From UBA8108 sp965659285 (GTDB lineage: Bacteria; Planctomycetota; UBA8108): DNA of 15,488 nt. Where the stretch lies: NCBI GenBank assembly GCA_965659285.1, contig CBFHWB010000098.1, forward strand, positions 1 to 15,488, read 5' to 3'. This document shows positions 1-7,685 of this stretch, in pieces; position 1 is the first letter of the stretch, and each line of letters starts with the position of its first letter. The position numbers and the translations under genes were made by a program. The notes under the pieces are model-generated. The model saw only the letters and a list, made by a program, of their open reading frames with translations, had not been told where the DNA came from and ran no database searches.

Positions 1-1
1 C

Positions 2-196
2 GCGGGACTTGAGCCGACGGCGCTCGAGCGGCGCGAAAAGCTCGAGCAACTGCGTGCGCTTGAGAATGGCTACACCATCAGAATTGGAAAAGCGCAGGGA
101 CAGCATGTGGGAATTGATACCGAAGAAGAGTACACTCGTTTCGTCGAAGAGGAGAAGCGGAGGAAAGAAGACGGCCCGATCTCGGAAGGGTCGTGA
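2..196 (+). CDS. kdsB: 3-deoxy-manno-octulosonate cytidylyltransferase, C-terminal end (partial)
   Basis: The window opens inside this gene: an open frame with no start codon in view runs 64 codons to a TGA at 194-196. The residues match the C-terminus of KdsB: an LEQLRALENGY segment, then an I-R-I-G strand, then a GIDTEEEYTRF segment equivalent to the usual GVDTPEDL. KdsB is a cytosolic enzyme that couples Kdo to CMP, the activation step before Kdo is added to lipid A. The pyrG gene 80 bp downstream makes the CTP it consumes, and kdsB-pyrG adjacency is common in Gram-negative bacteria. The tail after the conserved block is short, charged and probably disordered. The 197-276 gap holds a small hairpin (TTGCC gcc GGCAA, 254-266) and no other gene that I can support. 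Confidence 0.85.
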   Translation, partial: AGLEPTALERREKLEQLRALENGYTIRIGKAQGQHVGIDTEEEYTRFVEEEKRRKEDGPISEGS

Positions 197-276
197 TGTG
201 AGTAATTGGTTGGTGGTGTCAGAAGAAGTTTTGAGGGCCGGTATGGTTTTAAGTTGCCGCCGGCAAGAGTGATTTA

Positions 277-1920
277 ATGACTAAGTATATATTTGTTACT
301 GGAGGGGTGGTTTCCTCGCTGGGTAAGGGGCTCACCTCCGCCGCCATCGGTCTCCTCCTGGAGAGCCACGGCTTCAAGGTCGCCCTCCAGAAACTGGATC
401 CTTATCTCAACGTCGATCCCGGAACCATGAGTCCGTACCAGCACGGTGAGGTCTATGTTACAGACGATGGGACGGAGACGGACCTGGACCTTGGCCACTA
501 TGAGCGTTTTACCAGGGCCAAGCTGACCAGGGACTCCAACTACACCACGGGCAAGATCTACAATGAGGTGATCTCCAAGGAGCGGCGCGGAGACTATCTC
601 GGATCTACGGTGCAGGTGATTCCCCATATCACCGATGAGATCAAGAGATGTATTGAGAATATGGATGATGGCGAGGCAGATGTCATCATCAGCGAGCTCG
701 GCGGAACGGTTGGTGATATCGAGGGGCAACCATTCCTCGAGGCGATCCGGCAGTTCGGGCTTGAGAAGGGACGTGAGAACGTCATGTTCATCCACCTCAC
801 GCTGCTGCCCTACCTCAGCGCCTCGGGCGAGGTCAAGACCAAGCCGACCCAGCATTCGGTGGGTAAGCTTCGAGAGATCGGTATTCTTCCTGACATCCTG
901 GTCTGCAGGACCGAGAAGGAGATGGAGGAGGACCATCGCCGGAAGATTGCCCTGTTCTGTAACGTACCGGTAGACGCGGTGATCGAGGAGCGTGATGTGG
1001 ACCACTCGATCTACGAGGTTCCGATGGTTCTCAGGGAGCAGAAGCTCGACAGTCAGATCCTCAGCCACCTGCAGTTGCCGGAAGGTTCTGGAGACCTGGC
1101 CGAGTGGGAGACGATGGTCGATATCGTCTGTAACCTGACGAGGACGACCGAGGTGACCGTTGTCGGGAAGTACATCGAATTAACCGATGCCTACAAGTCC
1201 ATCTACGAGGCGCTTACCCATGCCGGGATCGCGCACAATGTCGACGTCAAGTTCCGCAAGGTAAGCTCCGAGGCGGTTGAGAAGGAGGGGGTCGAGGCTC
1301 TGCTGGAGGGCTCGCAGGCGATTCTCGTGCCGGGAGGCTTCGGCGACAGGGGGATCGAGGGCAAGATCAGCGCGATCCGTTACGCCCGGGAAAATTCCAT
1401 TCCCTTCCTCGGCATCTGCCTCGGGATGCAGTGCGCCTGCATAGAGTTCGGCCGCAACATCATGGGGCTCGAGGGAGCCCATTCGAGTGAATTTGATAAG
1501 GATACGCCACACCCGGTCATCGACCTGATGGAGGATCAGAACGATGTTACCGAGAAGGGCGGTACCATGCGGCTGGGCGCCTATCCCTGTGACCTGGCAG
1601 ATGGGACGATTGCCAAGAAGGCCTACGGAGAGGACCTGGTCCATGAGCGGCACCGTCACAGGTACGAGTTCAACAATTCCTATCGCCAGCAGTTCGAAGA
1701 TGCGGGCGGGGTTTTCTCCGGTTTGTCTCCTGATGGGAACCTGGTCGAGATATTTGAATTGCCCGACCATCCGTGGTTCGTTTCCTGTCAGTTCCATCCG
1801 GAGTTCCAGTCGCGGCCGGTTTCGGCCCACCCGCTCTTCAGGGATTTTGTAAGGGCGAGCCTGGTCTATTCGGGAGCCCTGGAGAATGACAACTCGGCTG
1901 AAAAGCTGAAGACCGATTGA
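277..1920 (+). CDS. pyrG: CTP synthase
   Basis: This cytosolic glutamine amidotransferase makes CTP from UTP, ATP and glutamine, the last step of de novo pyrimidine nucleotide synthesis. At 547 residues it has the family's normal length. The N-terminal synthetase domain shows GGVVSSLGKG (residues 9-18), the DPYLNVDPGTMSP block (41-53), the DDGTETDLDLGHYERF block (63-78) and GTVGDIEGQPF (143-153). The C-terminal class I glutaminase domain has PGGFGDRG (352-359), the nucleophile Cys381 in GICLGMQ, and His507 and Glu509 in HPEF, so the catalytic triad is intact. The ATG at 277 gives the standard MTKYIFVTGG N-terminus. Its ribosome binding site is weak (AAGAG about 8 nt upstream). It follows kdsB and is followed after 7 nt by a DUF1844 gene, so the three are probably one operon. 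Confidence 0.98.
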   Translation: MTKYIFVTGGVVSSLGKGLTSAAIGLLLESHGFKVALQKLDPYLNVDPGTMSPYQHGEVYVTDDGTETDLDLGHYERFTRAKLTRDSNYTTGKIYNEVISKERRGDYLGSTVQVIPHITDEIKRCIENMDDGEADVIISELGGTVGDIEGQPFLEAIRQFGLEKGRENVMFIHLTLLPYLSASGEVKTKPTQHSVGKLREIGILPDILVCRTEKEMEEDHRRKIALFCNVPVDAVIEERDVDHSIYEVPMVLREQKLDSQILSHLQLPEGSGDLAEWETMVDIVCNLTRTTEVTVVGKYIELTDAYKSIYEALTHAGIAHNVDVKFRKVSSEAVEKEGVEALLEGSQAILVPGGFGDRGIEGKISAIRYARENSIPFLGICLGMQCACIEFGRNIMGLEGAHSSEFDKDTPHPVIDLMEDQNDVTEKGGTMRLGAYPCDLADGTIAKKAYGEDLVHERHRHRYEFNNSYRQQFEDAGGVFSGLSPDGNLVEIFELPDHPWFVSCQFHPEFQSRPVSAHPLFRDFVRASLVYSGALENDNSAEKLKTD

Positions 1921-1927
1921 GGCGAAA

Positions 1928-2440
1928 ATGACCGACGAAGAAAAAAATGACGACCCCAAGATCTTTGTAGACGAGGACTGGAAGCAGAAGGCAGAGGCTG
2001 AAAAGAAGGCCCTCGAAGAGGAGATCGCCAGCCAGGCTGAGGAATCGGCCGAGGCTCCCGCTGAGGGAGAGTACGACCTGCCGGCAGCGTCTTTCCCCAG
2101 CCTGCTACAGGAATTCTCGACCCGTGCGCTCGTTTCCCTGGGACTGATTCAGAACCCGTTTTCCGGTGAGGCCCAGGTTGATCTGAAGGCTGCCGCCTAC
2201 TCGATTGATATGCTGGCGATCCTGCAGGAAAAGACCGCGGGTAATCTCGAAGAGAACGAGAGCGCCTACCTTGGCCAACTCATAGCCCAACTCCGCGAAG
2301 CCTTCCTCAAGGTGTCCGCGGCGGAGGGGGGCGTTGAAGAGGGCTCAGCTCCCGCCGGCGAGAGTCCCGCGGAGCCCGCGCCGGACGAGGAAGCTGCTGC
2401 CCCCGCTGAAGAACGCGACTCTGAAAAAGGTGACGCCTGA
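1928..2440 (+). CDS. DUF1844 domain protein with acidic flanks
   Basis: A 170-residue soluble protein. Residues about 54-129 match the DUF1844 pattern: an S-x-x-x-x-A-L-V-S-L-G-x-I-x-N-P-x-x-G motif (64-80), VDLKAAAYSIDMLAIL (84-99), EKTAGNLEENE (101-111), then a helix ending in QLREAFLKV. The domain's function is unknown. Both flanks are low in complexity: an N-terminal Lys/Glu-rich stretch and a C-terminal Glu/Ala/Pro tail (about 131-170) that looks disordered. The Shine-Dalgarno TGAGG overlaps the pyrG stop codon and sits 5 nt before the ATG, which implies co-translation with pyrG. DUF1844 genes are often found beside housekeeping genes in deltaproteobacteria and Planctomycetota (family knowledge). 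I do not assign a function. Confidence 0.85.
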   Translation: MTDEEKNDDPKIFVDEDWKQKAEAEKKALEEEIASQAEESAEAPAEGEYDLPAASFPSLLQEFSTRALVSLGLIQNPFSGEAQVDLKAAAYSIDMLAILQEKTAGNLEENESAYLGQLIAQLREAFLKVSAAEGGVEEGSAPAGESPAEPAPDEEAAAPAEERDSEKGDA

Positions 2441-2453
2441 GCCCCGGCTCAGG
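2436..2453. terminator. Hairpin spanning both convergent stop codons
   Basis: CCTGAGC, loop CCCG, GCTCAGG: a perfect 7-bp stem. The left arm contains the TGA of the DUF1844 gene and the right arm contains the TGA (read as tca) of lptG. On the minus strand, a T5 run starts about 7 nt after the stem, giving a weak intrinsic-terminator layout for lptG. There is no T-run on the plus side. The symmetry could stop or pause transcription in both directions. Confidence 0.45.
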
Positions 2454-3612
2454 TGGGAATCTGGTCGAAGAGCGTGAGTCCCAGCGCCCCGAACAGCATG
2501 ATAGGGAACCAGGCCGCCAGGGTCGGCGAGAAGTAGTTGCCATCGATAGCGATACTGGCGCAGACCGAGGTCACCAGGTAGAAGGCGGCGCCGATGAGAA
2601 AGCTCGCCACCAGCCCGAGGAAGATGCTTCGGTTCTCGAGCTTCAGGACGAAGGGCAGTCCGAGGAAGAGCAGGAGGATGTGGGCGAGGGGAAAGGCGAA
2701 GTGGTGGTGCAGCTTGACGGCCAGGTGGCGATGGTAGTCCTGTCGCTTGAACTGTGACTGGAGCTGTTTCCAGGAGAGGTAGGAGATCTCCCTGTTGCTG
2801 GCCTCGAGGTCAATCGGGCGCAGCGTCGTCTCGAGCCGCATCCTGGCGAAGATTTTTTTCAGTCGCTCGAAGTTCTTGTTGCCTTCGTTCAGCACCAGCT
2901 CTCCCTCCATGTTCCAGTTCTGAATCGACCCATCGTAGAGAGTCCAGTGCCCCTCCTCTGATCCAGGTGGGCCGGTCTGGACCCATTCCATCCGGTTGGC
3001 GTCGATCTGCCGCTTGGCCTTCGCATTGGCGTGGCGCTCGAGGATCTTGACCATCCGCCCGAGCTGGGAGGTGGTTGAGTATTGTCCGACCTCAATCTTC
3101 AGCCCGTGTTTGCTGTCGTAATAGGCCTCCGGTTCGAGGAGCTTCGATCTCGAGATAGCCAGGGCGGTTCGGATCGAATCCCGGTGGTTCGGCAGGACGA
3201 CCTCCTGGAGGTAGAAGGTGAGTCCAATCAGGAGGAAGGAGATCACGAAAACCGGGAGGAGCAGGCGGTAGACGCTCATGCCATTGGTTTTCAGCGCCTG
3301 GATCTCGTTGTTACGGTTGAGCAGCGTTACGGTGAAGAGACCTGCCGCGGATGTCAGGATGGGCCCCATGAAGTTGGTAAATACCGTGGGAATCATCGCC
3401 AGGTTGTAGCTCAGCAGGGTGGCGAAGATGTTGCCTTCCTCCCGCATGAAACGGTCGAACTTGAAGCTGAATTCGATGGCTACGAAGAAGCCGGCGAAGA
3501 TGATGAAGCAGGCGACGTAGGCTGAGAGAAAGAGCCGCGTGACGTAGAGATCGACGGTCTTGATCCTCATCCTGCCAAGGCCCGCCATGCGTGGTTTCTT
3601 CTGCTCGCTCAT
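2449..3612 (-). CDS. lptG: LPS export permease, LptG-like (YjgP/YjgQ family)
   Basis: This is one of the two inner-membrane permease subunits of the LptB2FG transporter, which extracts LPS from the inner membrane and feeds the LptC-A-D bridge. At 387 residues it is near the usual length of about 360. Hydrophobic segments fall at about 25-47, 68-97 and 117-137 at the N-terminus, and three more at about 310-383. Between them lies a hydrophilic region (about 140-300) expected to form the periplasmic beta-jellyroll. The cytoplasmic coupling region after TM2 reads NRNNEIQALKTNGMS (99-113), as is typical of LptG/LptF. The ATG overlaps the lptF stop as ATGA, and AGAAGG lies about 10 nt upstream, so the two are translationally coupled. 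I assign LptG rather than LptF from gene order and general resemblance, not from a decisive residue. Confidence 0.85.
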   Translation of the reverse strand: MSEQKKPRMAGLGRMRIKTVDLYVTRLFLSAYVACFIIFAGFFVAIEFSFKFDRFMREEGNIFATLLSYNLAMIPTVFTNFMGPILTSAAGLFTVTLLNRNNEIQALKTNGMSVYRLLLPVFVISFLLIGLTFYLQEVVLPNHRDSIRTALAISRSKLLEPEAYYDSKHGLKIEVGQYSTTSQLGRMVKILERHANAKAKRQIDANRMEWVQTGPPGSEEGHWTLYDGSIQNWNMEGELVLNEGNKNFERLKKIFARMRLETTLRPIDLEASNREISYLSWKQLQSQFKRQDYHRHLAVKLHHHFAFPLAHILLLFLGLPFVLKLENRSIFLGLVASFLIGAAFYLVTSVCASIAIDGNYFSPTLAAWFPIMLFGALGLTLFDQIPT

Positions 3613-4895
3613 TTACGGACAACCTTCTGGAGAAACACGGCAGTGACCAGGAGCAGGGCGGCGTTCGGTATTGCCAGGGCGAGGGCCGGCTGTATGTCAG
3701 CGCTCCTGGCCAGGTAGGTTCCGACCATGAGGAGCGGATAAAAGGTCACCAGCACGATGACCGTGCTCATGAAAAAAGGGACCAGCCGGCTGGTGAAGCT
3801 TGCCATGAAACAGAGGGCCGCTCCCAGCAGCGGGAAGGTCAGTCCGGAGAGCGAGAAGGCGTTCCTTCGATGCCGCTCTCCGAGGGCAAGCCTGAGCGTT
3901 CTATCGAGCTCTGGCTCGCCGGAGCCGATGGCGATTCGTTTCTCTATCTCATCGATCTGGCTGTTGAGTCCCGGGTTCGGCAGATCCTTCAGCTTTCTCC
4001 GCCTGCTCTGGAACGAGAGAGGGATGGTGATGCTCTCCGAGATTGAAAATTTCTGGATAAAACTGTCCTTGCCTGACTTCGTGCCGCTGATGTGTTCGGG
4101 TACCAGGATCTCGACCCCCCTGAGGTGGAGGTTCACGCCGCGCTGGTCCGGGGTGATTTCGATACGGCCCTCTACCGCGAGCAGCGTGACGGTCTCCGGG
4201 AGCTGCTGGGGGAGTTGGTTGCGCACCTGCGGAATAAAGGTCGACTGGAGGTCGCGATGCATATCAATCTGCACTCGTTTGAGATCGGTTCCGTTGTATT
4301 GTCCGACGAAGAGGCTTCCGCTTCCTTCCGGAAGGAGGATCGTCCGGTTCACTCCAGAGCCGAGGCTCTCGAGCTGGCGGATGATGTACTGCTGCAGGTT
4401 GTTCTTTTCGAAGTGGATCTCGGGGATGATCCAGCCGTTGAGGTAATAGCCGAGGCCTCCGCAGGCCATGGCCAGCACCAGCACCGGCCCGAACATCTGC
4501 AGGTGGGAGGCGCCGTGATAGCGGATCGCGGCGACCTCGAGGTCAGCGGTCATCCTGCCGTAGGCGAGGGTGACTCCCGCGAGGAGAGCCAGCGGCAGGG
4601 AGAAGAACAGGGGATAGGCGAAGGTCTTGATGAGGAAAGGCCAGATGAAGGCGAATTGTATCCCGCTTCGAATGGTCTGGAAGGTGACCATCGCGCAGTA
4701 GAGCAACGAGATCAGGAGTATGAACAATATGACGGTGCGGATGGCCTCCATGCCGACATATTTGCCAATGGTCCAGGGTACTCGCCGCCGGCGTATCCTC
4801 CAGTCCTCCCGGCCGTACTGGGAGAATGGAGCAGTTATCGGTTCAGCCAGTCCGGGCTCCGCCTCGAGCGTCACCTCGGTGGAATGCGCTTCCAC
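3609..4895 (-). CDS. lptF: LPS export permease, LptF-like (YjgP/YjgQ family)
   Basis: This is the first gene of the coupled permease pair and the second half of the LptFG heterodimer in the inner membrane. At 428 residues it exceeds the usual 360-390, mainly because of a hydrophilic N-terminal extension of about 40 residues that is Arg-rich just before TM1. Membrane segments lie at about 54-72, 88-111 and 133-155, then about 345-366, 373-393 and 400-424. The hydrophilic middle should be the periplasmic jellyroll. The coupling region reads YGRMTADLEVAAIRYHGAS (112-130). The start is GTG at 4895, supported by AGAGGAG 5 nt upstream. An ATG one base out of register (4897) is in another frame. It is divergent from the 5101 gene across 205 bp. 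Confidence 0.85.
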   Translation of the reverse strand: MEAHSTEVTLEAEPGLAEPITAPFSQYGREDWRIRRRRVPWTIGKYVGMEAIRTVILFILLISLLYCAMVTFQTIRSGIQFAFIWPFLIKTFAYPLFFSLPLALLAGVTLAYGRMTADLEVAAIRYHGASHLQMFGPVLVLAMACGGLGYYLNGWIIPEIHFEKNNLQQYIIRQLESLGSGVNRTILLPEGSGSLFVGQYNGTDLKRVQIDMHRDLQSTFIPQVRNQLPQQLPETVTLLAVEGRIEITPDQRGVNLHLRGVEILVPEHISGTKSGKDSFIQKFSISESITIPLSFQSRRRKLKDLPNPGLNSQIDEIEKRIAIGSGEPELDRTLRLALGERHRRNAFSLSGLTFPLLGAALCFMASFTSRLVPFFMSTVIVLVTFYPLLMVGTYLARSADIQPALALAIPNAALLLVTAVFLQKVVRK

Positions 4896-4900
4896 ATCGA

Positions 4901-4907
4901 CTCCTCT
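4901..4907 (-). promoter_or_regulatory. Ribosome binding site selecting the GTG start of lptF
   Basis: The minus strand reads AGAGGAG, then the 5-nt spacer TCGAT, then GTG. This near-consensus site is the reason for choosing 4895 as the lptF start although an overlapping ATG exists out of frame. Confidence 0.6.
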
Positions 4908-5055
4908 AGCTCTCTCTTCACTTTACGCTGAGCCGCCGCAGGCAGGACTCTTCACTTCTTCGTCGCATGTTACATTTCCGGCAGGTAAAAGGCAATCAGT
5001 GAGCTAGCGGCTGGTCGTTCACCCTCTCTACTGTTACGATTCCTCCTTGAGTCGT

Positions 5056-5082
5056 TTGACAGGTACGTGAACGCCATAGAAC
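5056..5082 (+). promoter_or_regulatory. Possible sigma-70-type promoter for the 5101 gene
   Basis: A perfect TTGACA (5056-5061) lies 40 bp before the 5101 start. The best -10 candidate is TAGAAC (5077-5082) at a short 15-nt spacing, which weakens the call. No other gene start on this strand is nearby, so this is the likely promoter zone even if the exact boxes are uncertain. Confidence 0.25.
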
Positions 5083-5100
5083 AGGGGTATTTAAGATCAG

Positions 5101-5913
5101 ATGAAGAGCCAGTTGCCTTTCAATGAAGGCGAGGAGTCGATTCTTCCGGAGCACCTTACCGCTCCCGGCGAAGCCGGTGGAAGAGGCTGTTTTTTCTGGG
5201 GCTGCCTCATCATGGTGCTGCTTTTTGTCCTGATTGTCGTCGGAACAGGCGGCTGCGTCTTCATAGCCTACATACAGGTCGATAGCCTCTTCGAAGAGGA
5301 GGGGGTCGTTTTCAAGGAGATCTCGGAATCGGAGACGAGGCTCGACGGGATCAGGGAGCGTATCGCTCTGTTTCGCCAGGCTCCTTCCGATGGCGGCGAT
5401 GACAAGCCCCTGCTGGTTCTCGGAGCCGATGAGCTGAATATCCTGGTGCGAGGTCATCAGGAGCCCGTTGTCGCCGACCTGGCGCGATTCCTGCGCCTGG
5501 GCATCACGGATTCTACCCTGGAGGCCGAGGTCAGCTTTCCGATGGACTGGGGCGCCACCTATCTTGATAAGGCCATCGAGCATCAACAGGCGAGGGACCG
5601 CCCGGTGCCCTGGGATCTGGAGTTTATGCGGTCCCTGGTTGGCTTTTTTGAGGGGCGCTTCTTCAATGCCGTCGTCGAACTGGGCCTGGAGGTGCGGCAG
5701 GAGAAGGTTATGGCGAAGATCCTGAAGGTGAAGCTGGCCAACGGAGTCGAGTTTGGCGCGGCGGAGCTGCGCCGCGGCGACCAGGAAAAGAAGCTCGAAG
5801 AGTTCGAGGAGAAGATGGGCAGAACCTTCGAGGATATCTTTTTTGGAGACGCGCCGGGCCGCAAGCGACTTGGTATCCGTGATGGGAAGCTGTTCCTTCG
5901 GAGGCTTCCCTGA
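5101..5913 (+). CDS. Unrecognised single-pass membrane protein
   Basis: A 270-residue protein that I do not recognise. It has a short acidic N-terminus, a Gly/Cys-containing hydrophobic helix at about 31-58 (one membrane anchor), and a C-terminal domain of about 210 residues likely to lie outside the cytoplasm. In that domain, a strand leading into LGADELNIL (107-115) and a later TDSTLEAEVSFPM segment (136-148) resemble the broad pattern of anchored YpmS/DUF2140-like proteins, a hydrophobic strand then (T/A)-x-E-L-N. That resemblance is only suggestive. The end is charged, with a run of Glu/Lys (225-245). ATG 5101 is the first start after an in-frame stop. AGGGG lies 13 nt upstream, too far for a strong Shine-Dalgarno. 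The gene is monocistronic, between lptF (divergent) and ggt (convergent). Confidence 0.75.
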   Translation: MKSQLPFNEGEESILPEHLTAPGEAGGRGCFFWGCLIMVLLFVLIVVGTGGCVFIAYIQVDSLFEEEGVVFKEISESETRLDGIRERIALFRQAPSDGGDDKPLLVLGADELNILVRGHQEPVVADLARFLRLGITDSTLEAEVSFPMDWGATYLDKAIEHQQARDRPVPWDLEFMRSLVGFFEGRFFNAVVELGLEVRQEKVMAKILKVKLANGVEFGAAELRRGDQEKKLEEFEEKMGRTFEDIFFGDAPGRKRLGIRDGKLFLRRLP

Positions 5914-5940
5914 GCTTCGGCATCCGGGCACCGAGGTCAG
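5910..5940. terminator. Imperfect hairpin covering the stop codons of the 5101 gene and ggt
   Basis: CTGA (5910-5913), bulged G, CTTCGG (5915-5920), 10-nt loop, CCGAGG (5931-5936), TCAG (5937-5940). The stem is 10 bp with one wobble pair and one bulge. The outer arms contain the two TGA stops. There is no T-run on either side, so if it ends transcription it is not a classical intrinsic terminator. Confidence 0.3.
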
Positions 5941-7634
5941 TAGCCGGCGGCAGCCGAGTCGGGCCTTCTGCGGTCGCAGCCGGCCTCGAGCTTTCCATCT
6001 TTACCTACGGAGATCGCCATGGCGGAGCCCTGGGAGCCTCCGCGTTGTTCGACGGCGTGCCCCATCTTTTCGAGTGCCAGGCGGGTAGCGGCGGTGATGG
6101 CTCCGGCCTCCACCAGGAGCTTGTCGGGAAGCCATTGATGATGGAGCCGGGGTGAGTCTACGGCATCCTGTATGGGGAGGCCGTGGACCAGGTGGTTGAT
6201 GATGATGCCCAGCACGGTGTTGATGATCGTGCGCCCTCCAGGCGAGCCAACGACGAGGACGGGCACCCCCGCTTTTGCCACGATGGTCGGTGACATGCTC
6301 GAGAGCATTCGCTTCCCGGGGGCCACCAGGTTTGGCTTCGTTCCGATCAGTCCCTTCTCAGTGGTGAGGCCAGCGCGCGGATTGAAGTCGCCCATCTCGT
6401 TGTTGAGCAGGAAGCCGGCTCCAGGCACAACGATGCGCGAGCCATAGCTGTATTCCAGGGTCGTGGTGAGCGCGACTGACATTCGCCGCGAGTCGACGAC
6501 GCTGAGGTGGGTCGTCTCAGATCCCTTGACAGGCCAGGTGAAGGTGGTGGGGGAGGATCGGGAGGCCTTCCGGGGATGGATTGTCGCGGAGAGACTCCGG
6601 GCGTATTTCTTCGAGGTGAGCTTTTCTACGGGAACCGGGACAAAGTCGGTGTCAGCCAGGTGCCGTGCGCGGTCGGCGTAGGCTCTCCTCATTGCCTCGG
6701 TGAGCAGGTGAACCTCTCGCGGTGAGCGGAAGGAGGTTTTATCGATACCGTTGTGTTCCAGGAGGTTGAGCATCTCCACGAGGGCCACTCCGCCTGAGCT
6801 TGGCGGGGGCATGGAGATGATGTCGTAGCCGCGGAAGGTTCCGCGCAGCGGCTTACGCTCTATGGCCCTGTAATTCCGCAGATCTTCGAGGTTGATCAGC
6901 CCGCCACCCCGGCGCATCTCCGCTACGAGAAGTTCGGCGGTTTTCCCCTGGTAGAAGCCGGCCGCTCCCCGGTCGCGAATTCGTTCGAGAGTTTCAGCAA
7001 GCTCCTTCTGCTTCAGGACGTCTCCCGCCTGGTAGGCTTCACCCTCCCTGGAGAATTGCGCCAGGGTCGCCGGGTACCGGCTGAATCCCTTGAGGCGGCC
7101 GGCGAGGTCGGTTGCCAGTCCGGGGCTCACCTTGAAGCCCCTGGCGGCGAGCCGGACCGCGGGTTCGACAAGCTCCCTCCAGGGGAGCTTTCCGAGGCGC
7201 TGATGCGCGAGCTGAAGGCCGGCCACGGAGCCGGGGACACCGACAGCGAGATGGCTGAAGTGATGTCGAGCGGAATCGTATTTTCCATCCTTGTCGAGGA
7301 ACATGTCCGGGCTCGAGGCCGCGGGCGCGCGCTCGCGGAAATCGAAGGTCGTCGAAGTCCCATCAGCGAGCATCACGACCATGAAGCCGCCTCCGCCAAT
7401 GTTTCCCGCGGCGGGATGGGTTACGGCGAGCGCGAAGGCGGTGGCGATCGCGGCATCGACGGCGTTTCCTCCTTTGCGCAGGATCGCGAGCCCTGCCTTC
7501 GAGGCGCGGAGCTCCTGGCTGACCACCATTCCGTTTTCAACCCGGTAGGGGGTTGCCTGTCTCCGGTCCTCCCGGGCGCAGGCGGTGCTGGAGAGCAGCG
7601 GGAGAAAGGCTGCCAGCTTGAGGATCGTTTTCAT
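5937..7634 (-). CDS. ggt: Gamma-glutamyltransferase (glutathione hydrolase)
   Basis: An N-terminal-nucleophile enzyme that cleaves the gamma-glutamyl bond of glutathione and related peptides, by hydrolysis or transpeptidation. It is made as a proenzyme that cuts itself. From the ATG at 7634 it has 565 residues. The N-terminus MKTILKLAAFLPLLSSTAC reads as an export signal with a possible lipobox (S-T-A-C). In this numbering the nucleophile is Thr374, the first Thr of TTHLSVVD, at the large/small subunit junction. The substrate Arg lies in DFRERAP (about 100), and MLSSMSP (443-449) is the oxyanion-site serine pair. The NNEMGDF block is present. Glu394 stands where E. coli has Asn411, as in B. 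subtilis-type enzymes. The lid loop is full length, but its E. coli Tyr444 equivalent is Lys. A 13-residue-longer start at 7673 is possible, but it would bury the signal peptide. It probably shares a transcript with the upstream sigma gene. Confidence 0.95.
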   Translation of the reverse strand: MKTILKLAAFLPLLSSTACAREDRRQATPYRVENGMVVSQELRASKAGLAILRKGGNAVDAAIATAFALAVTHPAAGNIGGGGFMVVMLADGTSTTFDFRERAPAASSPDMFLDKDGKYDSARHHFSHLAVGVPGSVAGLQLAHQRLGKLPWRELVEPAVRLAARGFKVSPGLATDLAGRLKGFSRYPATLAQFSREGEAYQAGDVLKQKELAETLERIRDRGAAGFYQGKTAELLVAEMRRGGGLINLEDLRNYRAIERKPLRGTFRGYDIISMPPPSSGGVALVEMLNLLEHNGIDKTSFRSPREVHLLTEAMRRAYADRARHLADTDFVPVPVEKLTSKKYARSLSATIHPRKASRSSPTTFTWPVKGSETTHLSVVDSRRMSVALTTTLEYSYGSRIVVPGAGFLLNNEMGDFNPRAGLTTEKGLIGTKPNLVAPGKRMLSSMSPTIVAKAGVPVLVVGSPGGRTIINTVLGIIINHLVHGLPIQDAVDSPRLHHQWLPDKLLVEAGAITAATRLALEKMGHAVEQRGGSQGSAMAISVGKDGKLEAGCDRRRPDSAAAGY

Positions 7635-7685
7635 GGCTCGGTCCGGGGTTGCGGCGGCGGAAAGCCCGCCCATTTGCGCATCAGA

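Noticed and set aside
9..272. An 87-codon plus-strand frame at the left edge
   Set aside because: The other frame over the same bases encodes the conserved KdsB C-terminus. This frame is Ser/Arg-rich and has no recognisable content.
274..1068. A 264-codon minus-strand open frame across pyrG
   Set aside because: It is antisense to the highly conserved CTP synthase sequence and has no motif of its own.
4996..5931. A 311-codon minus-strand open frame antisense to the 5101 gene
   Set aside because: It has no recognisable domain and would overlap the ggt 3' end. The plus-strand frame has a clear membrane anchor and better codon bias. Long antisense frames are expected in GC-rich DNA.
7635..7673. 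A longer ggt start at 7673
   Set aside because: It would place 13 extra residues ahead of a well-formed signal peptide and has no better ribosome binding site.
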